From CANHVK01 sp046304235 (GTDB lineage: Bacteria; Bacteroidota; Bacteroidia; Flavobacteriales_D; Crocinitomicaceae), in the NCBI GenBank assembly GCA_046304235.1, contig JBKCEW010000135.1:1-18379 (forward strand): 18,379 nt of DNA. Direction: 5' to 3'. The notes beneath the pieces were generated by a model. It made no database searches and was not told the DNA's origin. It saw nothing but the letters and a program-made list of their open reading frames with translations. How positions within the stretch are numbered: position 1 is the first letter of the stretch; each line of letters starts with the position of its first letter. This document shows positions 8,335 to 15,940 of this stretch, piece by piece. The position numbers and the translations under genes are program-made.

Positions 8335-9540
8335 ATGGCTAAAATATTTAAACACCTTACCTTTTATGTTTTCATTGCAATAATTGCTGGGATATTGTTA
8401 GGTCATTTCAATCCTTCTTTGGGAGAAAAAATGGAATTGATTGGTAAAGGTTTTATTTCAATCATAAAGGTGTTTGTTGGCCCAATTATTTTTTTAACCA
8501 TTGTTTTGGGAATTAGCTCAATGGGCGATTTAAAAAAAGTGGGTAGAATAGGCTTAAAGTCATTAATATATTTTGAATTAGTAACGACTTTTGCTCTAGG
8601 TTTGGGAGTCTTTTTAGCGGTTTATCTCGAACCAGGTAATATTGATAGAAATACATTAACTCTTTCGGATGCAACTAAATATACATCAAATGCACATCAA
8701 GCCTTTAGCTGGTTAAAGTTTTTACAAGATAATTTCACGATTCAGGTTTTAATTATCTCTATTCTAACTGGAATAATCGTTTCTAGAATAAAACAACGTG
8801 AATATGTGGTAGAACGATTAGATAGAGTTTCTAAATTTGTTTTTAAACTCCTTAAATATGTAATGTATTTAGCTCCTCTAGGTGCTTTTGGAGGAATGGC
8901 ATTCGCTGTCGGTAAATTTGGTTTACATACCCTAATTCCTTTAGGTAAATTGGTAGGGAGTGTATATATGACAATGCTTTTATTTGTGATATTAGGTTTA
9001 GGAATGATTATGCGTTTCTATAAACTAAATATTTTTAAGTTTTTAAGATACATACGGGAAGAATTACTCATTGTTTTGGGAACTTCATCTTCAGAAAGTG
9101 CCTTGCCAAATTTAATGTTAAAATTAGAAAAACTTGGCTGTAAAAAGTCAGTTGTCGGATTGGTGGTTCCAACAGGTTATTCGTTTAATTTAGATGGTAC
9201 CTCAATTTATCTTTCCATGTCTGTTATTTTTATTGCTCAACTATATGGTGTTCAATTATCTATTTCAGAAATCCTGTTAATTATTGGGATATTAATGTTA
9301 ACTTCTAAGGGAGCGGCAGGTGTTACTGGTAGTGGTTTTGTGGTACTTGCCTCAACCTTATCCTCACTTAATAAAATTCCATTAGAAGGGTTGGCATTTT
9401 TATTAGGTGTAGATAAGTTTTTAAGTGAGGCTAGAGCAATTACCAACATTATCGGAAATGGAGTGGCAACGTTAGTAATAGCAAAAAGTGAAAATGAATT
9501 CGATGAATCCTTGTATTACAAAGAGGTTGAAAATAGTTAG
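8335..9540 (+). CDS. dctA: C4-dicarboxylate:cation symporter, DctA type (DAACS family)
   Basis: An inner-membrane carrier taking up C4-dicarboxylates such as succinate, fumarate and malate with protons or sodium. The 401-residue protein has the family's signature sequence: the serine-rich re-entrant hairpin GTSSSESALPNLM (around residue 250), VPTGYSFNLDGTSIY, the second hairpin SKGAAGVTGSGFVVLA, and the C-terminal helix DKFLSEARAITNIIGNGVA. The last segment is what separates DctA from glutamate carriers (GltP/EAAT), whose equivalent helix reads differently; the specificity call rests on it. Several hydrophobic helices fill the N-terminal half. It ends the operon begun by the phosphatase; the next gene has its own promoter. 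Confidence 0.9.
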   Translation: MAKIFKHLTFYVFIAIIAGILLGHFNPSLGEKMELIGKGFISIIKVFVGPIIFLTIVLGISSMGDLKKVGRIGLKSLIYFELVTTFALGLGVFLAVYLEPGNIDRNTLTLSDATKYTSNAHQAFSWLKFLQDNFTIQVLIISILTGIIVSRIKQREYVVERLDRVSKFVFKLLKYVMYLAPLGAFGGMAFAVGKFGLHTLIPLGKLVGSVYMTMLLFVILGLGMIMRFYKLNIFKFLRYIREELLIVLGTSSSESALPNLMLKLEKLGCKKSVVGLVVPTGYSFNLDGTSIYLSMSVIFIAQLYGVQLSISEILLIIGILMLTSKGAAGVTGSGFVVLASTLSSLNKIPLEGLAFLLGVDKFLSEARAITNIIGNGVATLVIAKSENEFDESLYYKEVENS

Positions 9541-9567
9541 TTTCTAATTAATCTGTAATTTATTACA

Positions 9568-9599
9568 TTGCCAAGTACTTATATTTTTTATTATATTTG
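9568..9599 (+). promoter_or_regulatory. Predicted promoter of the MMPL exporter operon (TTG-N21-TATATTTG)
   Basis: TTG at 9568-9570 and TATATTTG at 9592-9599, spacing 21 nt, a good match to the phylum consensus. Transcription would start near 9606. A purine-rich GAGAGAAGG (9615-9623) follows 6 nt before the ATG at 9630, an unusually clear Shine-Dalgarno-like sequence for this window. Confidence 0.5.
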
Positions 9600-9629
9600 A
9601 ATCTTTGTACTCTTGAGAGAAGGTAAATT

Positions 9630-12251
9630 ATGTGGAATTCATTAGCAAGTTTAATACTCAGAAACAGACTTTTCATCCTGTCTATTATTGCGATAATTAC
9701 TGTTTTTTTAGGGTATTTTGCATTTACAAGTCTAAAAGTTGATAATAAATACGGGAATACTTTACCGAAAGATAGCCAGCCCCAAGCTGATTATATTAAG
9801 TTTAAAGCTCAATTTGGAGAGGATGGTTCTACTTTAGTCGTAGCTATTCAATCTGACTCCCTATACACTCGAAAAAACTTTGTAAAGTGGCATGATTTAG
9901 GGTATCAAATACTTCAATTTGAAGGGGTTGAAAGTGTTATTTCGGAAGCTACTTTGTATAAACTACATAATAACAAAATTCGAAATCGATTTGAGATAAG
10001 TAAAATTTTTTCCGATTTAACTTTTCACGAAAAAACAATTGATTCCATCAAGAATGAAATAAAATCTAATCCCATCTACAACAACTTATTATACAACGAT
10101 AAGTCTAACGTTCACTTAATGATGATTGGCATGGATGAAAATGCCTTGATGGACAAAAAAAAGTCAAAAGTTGTTTTTGAAATTGAAAAATTAGCCGAAT
10201 CATATTCCAAATATTTTGGAAAACCTCATTTTGCAGGACTTCCTCACATGCGTGTAGTTATCGGTAAACGCATTGTCAACGAGCTGTATATCTTTCTAGC
10301 ACTATCAATTTTTGCTTCATCTGTTCTATTGTATATTTTCTTTCGCTCTTTCAGGGTAGTAATGCAGTGTAATTTAGTAGTTTTCGTATCCGTAATTTGG
10401 GCTCTTGGTAGCATTGCATTGTTTGATTTTCAATTATCAATCATGATGGCATTGATACCACCTTTGTTAATTGTTATTGGTGTTCCTAATTGTGTTTTTC
10501 TGGTGACGCGTTATCACCAAGAGTACGTTGTTCATAAAAATAAAATAAGAGCAATTTTTACAATGATTCGTCGCATTGGTTCAGTTACTTTCCTTACAAA
10601 TTTAACTACTGCTATCGGATTCTGTACGTTCACTAGTTCCGATAAATTGGCGCAATTTGGTGTGATTTCAAGTTTGAATATCATGGTGGTATTTGCTCTT
10701 TCTATTTGTATATTACCTATCATGGCATCCTACTCTAAACCTCCTAAGCCTCGACATTTAAAACATTTGTATCGTGTTTATTCACAAGGGTTTATTGAAT
10801 ATGTTGTTATTGCTGTTACTAAATACAGAAAGGTGATTTACATATGCTCCGCTTTGATATTAGTAATAAGTATTTATGGTATGACCAAAATTACCGCTAC
10901 AGGTAATGTTACTAGTGATTTGCCGAAAGATGATCCTATTTTATTAGATCTTAAGTTTGTTGAGAAAAACTTTGGCGGTTCTATACCTTTTGAATTAACG
11001 ATTAACTATAAAGAAAAAGGACGTCTTTTTTCAAATGAAACACTTGAAAAAGTGGAGGAAGTTCAGGAATTATTCAGAAAAGACTCCTTGTTTTCTAAAA
11101 GTTTATCTATCGTTGACTTTATTAAGTCAATTAACATGGCTTATTATAACAATGATTCCTCTCAGTATAAATTGATTTCTAATAGAGACAAACTTAGATT
11201 GAAAAGATATTATGACGAATCTGATATGAGCAGTTTGAATGGAGGGAATTTATCTATAAAAGAACTTGTTGATACAGCTAATACTACCTTACGTGTACGT
11301 TTGCAGATGAAAGATCTAGGTTCATATAATGTTTCTAAGAAAGTAGATGGATTAAGGTTAAAAGTGGATGAAATTCTAAACCCAGAAAAGAAAAGAGTTG
11401 AAAAATTATATGCTCAATTTGTGAAAGGTAAAAGAGATAAAATTGACACCTTATTAAATGAGTATTCATGGATTTATAATAATGTTACTTCTATTTTATC
11501 TGAGGGAGATCAAGATATGCAGATGAATTTTGATTTAGACCCGACTAGAATTGAACCATATAAATCTAAACCTTATTTCAAAGAAATAGTAAGGAAAGCG
11601 ATTAATAAAGAATTTTACGAAACAACTTTTACAGGCACTTCAGTTGTAGTTGCTGAGGGTACTAAATATTTGTTTGTTAATCTGGTGCAAAGTTTAATAT
11701 TTGCTGTTCTTTCTATTGCTTTATTAATGGCATTTTTATTTCGTTCTATGCGAATAATTATGATTTCGATGATTCCAAATATCATTCCCCTTTTGTTTAC
11801 TGCAGGTATAATGGGTTATTTCCAAATACCACTTAAGCCATCTACATTATTGGTATTTGGGATAGCTCTCGGTATTACTGTAGATAATGCAATTTTGTTT
11901 TTAGCAAAATATAGACAAGAATTAAAATTGCATATGTGGGATATTAAGTATTCTATTTTATTATCTCTAAGAGAAACTGGTTTAGGTATTTTCTATACTT
12001 CCGTAATCTTATTTTTTGGATTTATAATGTTTGTTTTCTCTCAATTTGGAGGTACAAAAGGTTTAGGTTTATTGGTGTCTATTACCATTTTAGTTGGTAT
12101 GTTGACAAACCTTGTTGTTTTACCTGCATTACTTCTTTCATTAGAACGTAAGGTTACAACTAAATCATTTAAAGAACCTTTCTTTGATATTTACGATGAG
12201 GAGACAGACTTTGATATGAATAAGCTGAAACTAGAAAACGATTCGGAATGA
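9630..12251 (+). CDS. RND superfamily exporter, MMPL/patched type
   Basis: An 873-residue inner-membrane transporter with the two-fold RND plan: one N-terminal helix (residues 12-31), a large periplasmic domain, five helices (about 215-370), then a repeat of the same with a helix near 400, a second periplasmic domain and five helices (about 685-845). Its length and lack of a membrane-fusion partner gene suggest the MMPL/HpnN type, which export lipids or hopanoids, instead of multidrug AcrB type. The proton-relay position is asymmetric: TM10 has GITVDNAI with D752, while the equivalent in the first half reads GVPNCVF, with P286 in place of the aspartate. An acidic tail (EETDFD) ends the protein. 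It is followed 40 bp later, without a terminator, by the repeat protein gene. Confidence 0.85.
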   Translation: MWNSLASLILRNRLFILSIIAIITVFLGYFAFTSLKVDNKYGNTLPKDSQPQADYIKFKAQFGEDGSTLVVAIQSDSLYTRKNFVKWHDLGYQILQFEGVESVISEATLYKLHNNKIRNRFEISKIFSDLTFHEKTIDSIKNEIKSNPIYNNLLYNDKSNVHLMMIGMDENALMDKKKSKVVFEIEKLAESYSKYFGKPHFAGLPHMRVVIGKRIVNELYIFLALSIFASSVLLYIFFRSFRVVMQCNLVVFVSVIWALGSIALFDFQLSIMMALIPPLLIVIGVPNCVFLVTRYHQEYVVHKNKIRAIFTMIRRIGSVTFLTNLTTAIGFCTFTSSDKLAQFGVISSLNIMVVFALSICILPIMASYSKPPKPRHLKHLYRVYSQGFIEYVVIAVTKYRKVIYICSALILVISIYGMTKITATGNVTSDLPKDDPILLDLKFVEKNFGGSIPFELTINYKEKGRLFSNETLEKVEEVQELFRKDSLFSKSLSIVDFIKSINMAYYNNDSSQYKLISNRDKLRLKRYYDESDMSSLNGGNLSIKELVDTANTTLRVRLQMKDLGSYNVSKKVDGLRLKVDEILNPEKKRVEKLYAQFVKGKRDKIDTLLNEYSWIYNNVTSILSEGDQDMQMNFDLDPTRIEPYKSKPYFKEIVRKAINKEFYETTFTGTSVVVAEGTKYLFVNLVQSLIFAVLSIALLMAFLFRSMRIIMISMIPNIIPLLFTAGIMGYFQIPLKPSTLLVFGIALGITVDNAILFLAKYRQELKLHMWDIKYSILLSLRETGLGIFYTSVILFFGFIMFVFSQFGGTKGLGLLVSITILVGMLTNLVVLPALLLSLERKVTTKSFKEPFFDIYDEETDFDMNKLKLENDSE

Positions 12252-12291
12252 TATGGTTTATGTCTAACTAATTAATTCCTTTTTAGTAAAG

Positions 12292-15200
12292 ATGAAAATC
12301 ATTCAGATATCCTTTCTAATTTTAACATTATTATCCTGTTTAACTTCATTTTCTCAAATCGAAGTTCCTTTTTTTGTCAAAACTGCAAATTACCATACCA
12401 AAAAGTTTGAAAGTGGAATTACAGTAAAAGCCATTTCAGAGGGGAATACAATTCTGACTTTAATTTCGGATAGTAAAGGTGACGCTGTTCTTCACCTTCC
12501 TATTGGTAAACAATACAGAATTGAATTATCAAAACCTGGTAAAATTACTCGTTTTGTTAATGTTGATTATGCTCAATTAAAAGATACAATTAAAGAAGAA
12601 GATGCAGATCCAAGAGGTGAAGTTGAAATTTCATTATTTGATGATGTACAAGGTGTTGATTATAGTTTTATAATAAATAATCCAGCAACTAATTTTACTT
12701 ATGATCTCAATTTAGGAGTGTATTTTGATGAAAATTTAGCAGTTAAAACAATTAAAGAAGTTGAGCGTATTTTAAATATTATTCAAAAAGCGAGAGCTGA
12801 AGAACAAAGAAAGCTAGAAGAACAGAACCAAAAAGAAAAAGAACAGGCTGCAATCGCTCTTGCAAAAAAGAGAACAGATGATTTAGTTGCTAAAGCAGAA
12901 TTGGAAGCTATTAAAAAAGCTGAAATAGAAAACCAAGTAAAAGAAAAAGAAGAGCTCAAACGTAAGGCAGACGAAGAAGCAAGAAGAAAGTCAGATGAAT
13001 TAATAGCCAAAGCAGAAGAAACTGCTAGGTTAAAGAAAGAAGAAACGGCTCGTAAAAAAGCCGCAGCAGATAGTTTAGCAGCCCTTCGACAAGCTCAGGA
13101 AACGGCTCGCAAGAAAGCAGAAGCAGATTCATTGGCAGAGGTCGCTCGTAAAAAAGTAGAAGCAGATAGTTTAGTGGAGGTTGCACGCAAGAAGGCAGAA
13201 GCAGATAGTTTAGCAGAGGTAGCTCGTAAGAAAGCGGAAGCAGATAGTTTGGCAGAAGTAGCTCGTAAGAAAGCAGAGATAGATAGTCTTGCTGAAGTTG
13301 CTCGTAAGAAAGCAGAAGCAGATTCATTGGCAGAGGTAGCTCGTAAGAAAGCGGAAGCAGATTCACTAGCCGAAGTAGCTCGTAAAAAAGCGGAAGCGGA
13401 TAGTTTAGCTGAAGTAGTTCGCAAGAAAGCGGAATCAGATTCATTAGCAGAAGTAGCTCGTAAGAAAGCGGAAGCGGATAGTCTTGCTGAAGTAGTTCGC
13501 AAGAAAGCGGAAGCCGATAGTCTAGCTGAAGTAGCTCGTAAAATAGCGGAAGCTGATTCACTAGCCGAAGTAGCTCGTAAGAAAGCAGAGTCAGATTCAT
13601 TGGCAGAGGTAGCTCGTAAGAAAGCGGAAGCAGATAGTCTTGCAGAAGTAGCTCGCAAGAAAGCGGAAGCTGATAGTTTGGCCGAAGTAGCTCGTAAAAA
13701 GGCAGAAGCAGATTCATTGGCAGAGGTCGCTCGTAAAAAAGTAGAAGCAGATAGTCTTGCAGAAGTAGCTCGCAAGAAAGCGGAAGCGGATAGTTTGGCC
13801 GAAGTAGCTCGTAAGAAAGCCGAAGCAGATTCATTGGCAGAGGTTGCACGCAAGAAGGCAGAGTCAGATTCATTAGCCGAAGTAGCTCTTAAGAAAGCGG
13901 AAGCGGATTCATTGGAAGGGGTAGCTCGTAAAAAGGCAGAAGCAGATTCATTAGCAGAGGTCGCTCGTAAAAAGGCAGAAGTAGATTCATTGGCAGAGGT
14001 CGCTCGTAAGAAAGCAGAAGCAGATAGTTTAGCAGCCCTTCGACAAGCTCAGGAAACGGCTCGATTGAAAGCAGAGGCAGATTCATTAGCAGAAGTTTCA
14101 CGTAAGAAGGCAGAAGCAGATAGTTTGGCAGCCCTTCGACAAGCTCAGGAAACAGCTCGATTGAAAGCAGAAGCAGATTCATTGGCAGAGGTAGCTCGTA
14201 AGAAAGCGGAAGCAGATAGTTTGGCAGCCCTTCGACAAGCTCAGGAAACGGCTCGATTGAAAGCAGAAGCAGATTCATTGGCTGAGGTCGCTCGTAAAAA
14301 GGCAGAAGCAGATTCATTAGCAGAGGTCGCTCGTAAGAAAGCGGAAGCAGATAGTTTGGCAGCCCTTCGACAAGCTCAAGAAACGGCTCGATTGAAAGCA
14401 GAAGCAGATTCATTAGCAGAGGTCGCTCGTAAAAAAGCGGAAGCAGATAGTTTGGCAGCCCTTCGACAAGCTCAGGAAACAGCTCGATTGAAAGCGGAAG
14501 CAGATTCATTGGCTGAAGTTGCACGCAAAAAAGCGGAAGCGGATAGTTTAACAGCCCTTCGACAAGCTCAGGAAACGGCTCGATTGAAAGCAGAGGCAGA
14601 TTCATTAGCAGAGGTAGCTCGTAAGAAAGCGGAAGCAGATAGTTTGGCAGCCCTTCGACAAGCTCAGGAAACGGCTCGATTGAAAGCAGAAGCAGATTCA
14701 TTAGCAGAGGTTGCTCGCAAAAAAGCGGAAGCGGATAGTTTGGCAGCACTTCGACAAGCTCAGGAAACGGCTCGTAAGAAAGCCGAAGCAGATAGTTTGG
14801 CCGAAGTAGCTCGTAAAAAGGCAGAAGCAGATAGTTTAGCTTCTATTAAACAAGCACAAGAAATCGAGGCTAAAAAGAAAGCTGAATTGCTAGCGAAACA
14901 AAAGATAGAATTAGAGATAAAAAGATTATTGGATCTTGGAGATAAACAGTTGGCTAGTAAACAACTCGATGAAGCTAAAAAACAATATGAATCAGTGCTT
15001 AAATATAACCCTGAAAATACATATGCAAAAAAACAATTAACTGCAATTCAGCAAATGTCACAAATTGCTAAAACTTCAGTACCGACACCACCACTTGTAA
15101 AAGATGTTGTTGTGCCAAAAGAAAAGGAACAAGACTTGAGATACCTGAAAATTGCTGGATTGATTAGGGATGTTGAAAATAAAGTTGTTAGATACAATAA

Positions 15201-15438
15201 GCAAATTTCTCAAGAAATAGCTTCTTATTATCCCGAAGGAATAGCAGAAGAAAAAGTGGAAGCCAAAGATAAAAATGGTGTTATGTGTCATATCGATCGT
15301 CGAGTTGTTATTATTAATGGATTTGCTGATATTTATAGTAAATACAATAGTACTTCTGGTGTATATTTTATGAAAAATGGAATGCCATCATCCGAATTTA
15401 TCTGGTTTAAAGAAGCATTTAAACAAGATAAAAAATAA
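12292..15438 (+). CDS. Exported giant helical repeat protein with TPR and conserved C-terminal domain
   Basis: A 1048-residue protein of unknown function. A signal peptide (residues 1-22, ending SFSQ) is followed by a beta-rich domain (about 23-115) resembling the transthyretin-like modules of envelope proteins, then a lysine/glutamate-rich helix (about 155-252). Residues 253-858 are 42 uninterrupted units of ARKKAEADSLAEV or of a 19-residue variant. A TPR-like hairpin (about 876-925, EAKKQYESVLKYNPENTYAKKQ without the final part) and a C-terminal domain (about 980-1042, containing RRVVIINGFADIYSKY and GVYFMKNG) end the protein. The unit pattern R/K2-4 with E6/D8 at i+4 favours a stable single helix, TolA-like in composition. 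No beta-barrel or sorting domain is seen, so it is probably periplasmic. It is likely co-transcribed with the exporter upstream. Confidence 0.8.
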   Translation: MKIIQISFLILTLLSCLTSFSQIEVPFFVKTANYHTKKFESGITVKAISEGNTILTLISDSKGDAVLHLPIGKQYRIELSKPGKITRFVNVDYAQLKDTIKEEDADPRGEVEISLFDDVQGVDYSFIINNPATNFTYDLNLGVYFDENLAVKTIKEVERILNIIQKARAEEQRKLEEQNQKEKEQAAIALAKKRTDDLVAKAELEAIKKAEIENQVKEKEELKRKADEEARRKSDELIAKAEETARLKKEETARKKAAADSLAALRQAQETARKKAEADSLAEVARKKVEADSLVEVARKKAEADSLAEVARKKAEADSLAEVARKKAEIDSLAEVARKKAEADSLAEVARKKAEADSLAEVARKKAEADSLAEVVRKKAESDSLAEVARKKAEADSLAEVVRKKAEADSLAEVARKIAEADSLAEVARKKAESDSLAEVARKKAEADSLAEVARKKAEADSLAEVARKKAEADSLAEVARKKVEADSLAEVARKKAEADSLAEVARKKAEADSLAEVARKKAESDSLAEVALKKAEADSLEGVARKKAEADSLAEVARKKAEVDSLAEVARKKAEADSLAALRQAQETARLKAEADSLAEVSRKKAEADSLAALRQAQETARLKAEADSLAEVARKKAEADSLAALRQAQETARLKAEADSLAEVARKKAEADSLAEVARKKAEADSLAALRQAQETARLKAEADSLAEVARKKAEADSLAALRQAQETARLKAEADSLAEVARKKAEADSLTALRQAQETARLKAEADSLAEVARKKAEADSLAALRQAQETARLKAEADSLAEVARKKAEADSLAALRQAQETARKKAEADSLAEVARKKAEADSLASIKQAQEIEAKKKAELLAKQKIELEIKRLLDLGDKQLASKQLDEAKKQYESVLKYNPENTYAKKQLTAIQQMSQIAKTSVPTPPLVKDVVVPKEKEQDLRYLKIAGLIRDVENKVVRYNKQISQEIASYYPEGIAEEKVEAKDKNGVMCHIDRRVVIINGFADIYSKYNSTSGVYFMKNGMPSSEFIWFKEAFKQDKK
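13105..14001 (+). repeat. Sub-array of 23 short 39-bp units
   Basis: Units 2-24, all 13 residues. Units 15-17 (13612-13728) and 18-20 (13729-13845) are near copies of each other, a 117-bp three-unit duplication, and units 14 and 21 share the rarer GAGTCAGATTCA spelling. Unit 22 is the most diverged (ALKK, SLEGV). Confidence 0.85.
14002..14865 (+). repeat. 96-bp higher-order repeat sub-array (19+13 residues)
   Basis: Long and short units alternate. The codon after GCA in the long unit starts at 14035, 14131, 14227, 14362, 14458, 14554, 14650, 14746 and 14842: seven steps of 96 bp and one of 135 bp, where one extra short unit (unit 31) intervenes. The last mark belongs to a degenerate long unit (SIKQAQEI). 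Confidence 0.9.
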
Positions 15439-15527
15439 TGATTTGATGTTATTGTTTTGGTTTTTAGTGTTTTAAATTATGCGCTAAAAAAAAAACATTA
15501 AATGTGTTCATAATTAAATTCTTTTGT

Positions 15528-15535
15528 TAATTTTG
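15528..15535 (+). promoter_or_regulatory. Predicted -7 element for tRNA-Ser
   Basis: TAATTTTG matches TAnnTTTG, 20 nt before the mature tRNA 5' end; a TGTG lies at the -33 position but no exact TTG. The bases after it (CACCC) resemble those after the tRNA-Pro element (CACTC). Confidence 0.4.
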
Positions 15536-15555
15536 CACCCAGTTCTTTGAACAAT

Positions 15556-15642
<87 letters not shown>

Positions 15643-15664
15643 CTTTATTATTTATGTTAAATAC

Positions 15665-15694
15665 TTGTTTATTTAAAATTAATAATTAGATTTG
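15665..15694 (+). promoter_or_regulatory. Predicted promoter of tRNA-Pro (TTG-N19-TAGATTTG)
   Basis: TTG at 15665-15667, 19 nt, then TAGATTTG at 15687-15694, a complete consensus match with the same spacing as the icd promoter. The start would fall near 15701, leaving a leader of about 43 nt that holds a 7-bp stem GAATGAT (15710-15716) / ATCATTC (15723-15729). Confidence 0.6.
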
Positions 15695-15743
15695 CACTCG
15701 TTTTAGATAGAATGATAAACGAATCATTCAAATTTGAAATATT

Positions 15744-15818
15744 CGGGGCGTAGCGTAGTCCGGTCATCGCGCCTGGTTTGGGACCAGGAGGTCGCAGGTT
15801 CGAATCCTGCCGCCCCGA
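15744..15818 (+). tRNA. tRNA-Pro (anticodon TGG)
   Basis: 75 nt. Acceptor CGGGGCG (15744-15750) pairs with CGCCCCG (15811-15817), discriminator A. Anticodon stem CCTGG/CCAGG with loop TTTGGGA and anticodon TGG at 15779-15781; T-stem GCAGG/CCTGC with TTCGAAT. CCA is not encoded. Confidence 0.97.
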
Positions 15819-15823
15819 CTTAG

Positions 15824-15848
15824 GGGATGAGAAATCATCCCTTTTTTT
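15824..15848 (+). terminator. Rho-independent terminator after tRNA-Pro, GAAA tetraloop
   Basis: Perfect 7-bp stem GGGATGA (15824-15830) / TCATCCC (15835-15841) closed by a GNRA-type GAAA loop and followed by seven T (15842-15848). It lies 6 nt after tRNA-Pro and only 13 nt before tRNA-Arg. Confidence 0.85.
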
Positions 15849-15861
15849 ATTTAAAATAATC

Positions 15862-15935
15862 GGTTCCGTAGCTCAGCTGGATAGAGCAACTGCCTTCTAA
15901 GCAGTAGGTCTTTGGTTCGAATCCAAACGGAATCA
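15862..15935 (+). tRNA. tRNA-Arg (anticodon TCT)
   Basis: 74 nt. Acceptor GGTTCCG (15862-15868) pairs with CGGAATC (15928-15934) including one G-U pair, discriminator A. Anticodon stem ACTGC/GCAGT holds loop CTTCTAA with TCT at 15896-15898, reading AGA and AGG. T-stem TTTGG/CCAAA. CCA is not encoded. No promoter consensus lies between the upstream terminator and this gene. Confidence 0.97.
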
Positions 15936-15940
15936 CTTTG

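Larger units (their letters stand above)
13048..14865 (+). repeat. In-frame tandem repeat array, 42 units (39 bp and 57 bp) coding
   Basis: 1818 bp encode 32 units of 13 residues and 10 of 19 residues, exactly filling the interval. The short unit is ARKKAEADSLAEV (variants ARLK, VRKK, ARKI, ESDSL, EIDSL, EVDSL). The long unit is the same to position 11 and then adds LRQAQET. Almost every protein unit is conserved while the DNA varies at synonymous sites, so selection keeps the protein pattern and old and recent duplications coexist. Confidence 0.95.

Noticed and set aside
12292..12360. Lipoprotein signal in the repeat protein (LLSC at residue 16)
   Set aside because: Position -2 is Leu, unusual for a lipobox, and the sequence continues to a normal signal-peptidase I end (SFSQ). 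Not fully excluded.
13025..14749. Antisense coding sequences opposite the repeat array
   Set aside because: They are by-products of a 39/57-bp periodic sense gene: no start signals, low-complexity translations, and the sense frame has signal peptide and conserved flanking domains.
13048..14865. CRISPR array
   Set aside because: There are no unique spacers; the repeats are contiguous, in frame and translated.
15461..15490. Terminator for the repeat protein gene
   Set aside because: TTTTTAGTG/CGCTAAAAA can pair (9 bp, one wobble), but no T run follows on either strand; transcription may continue towards tRNA-Ser.
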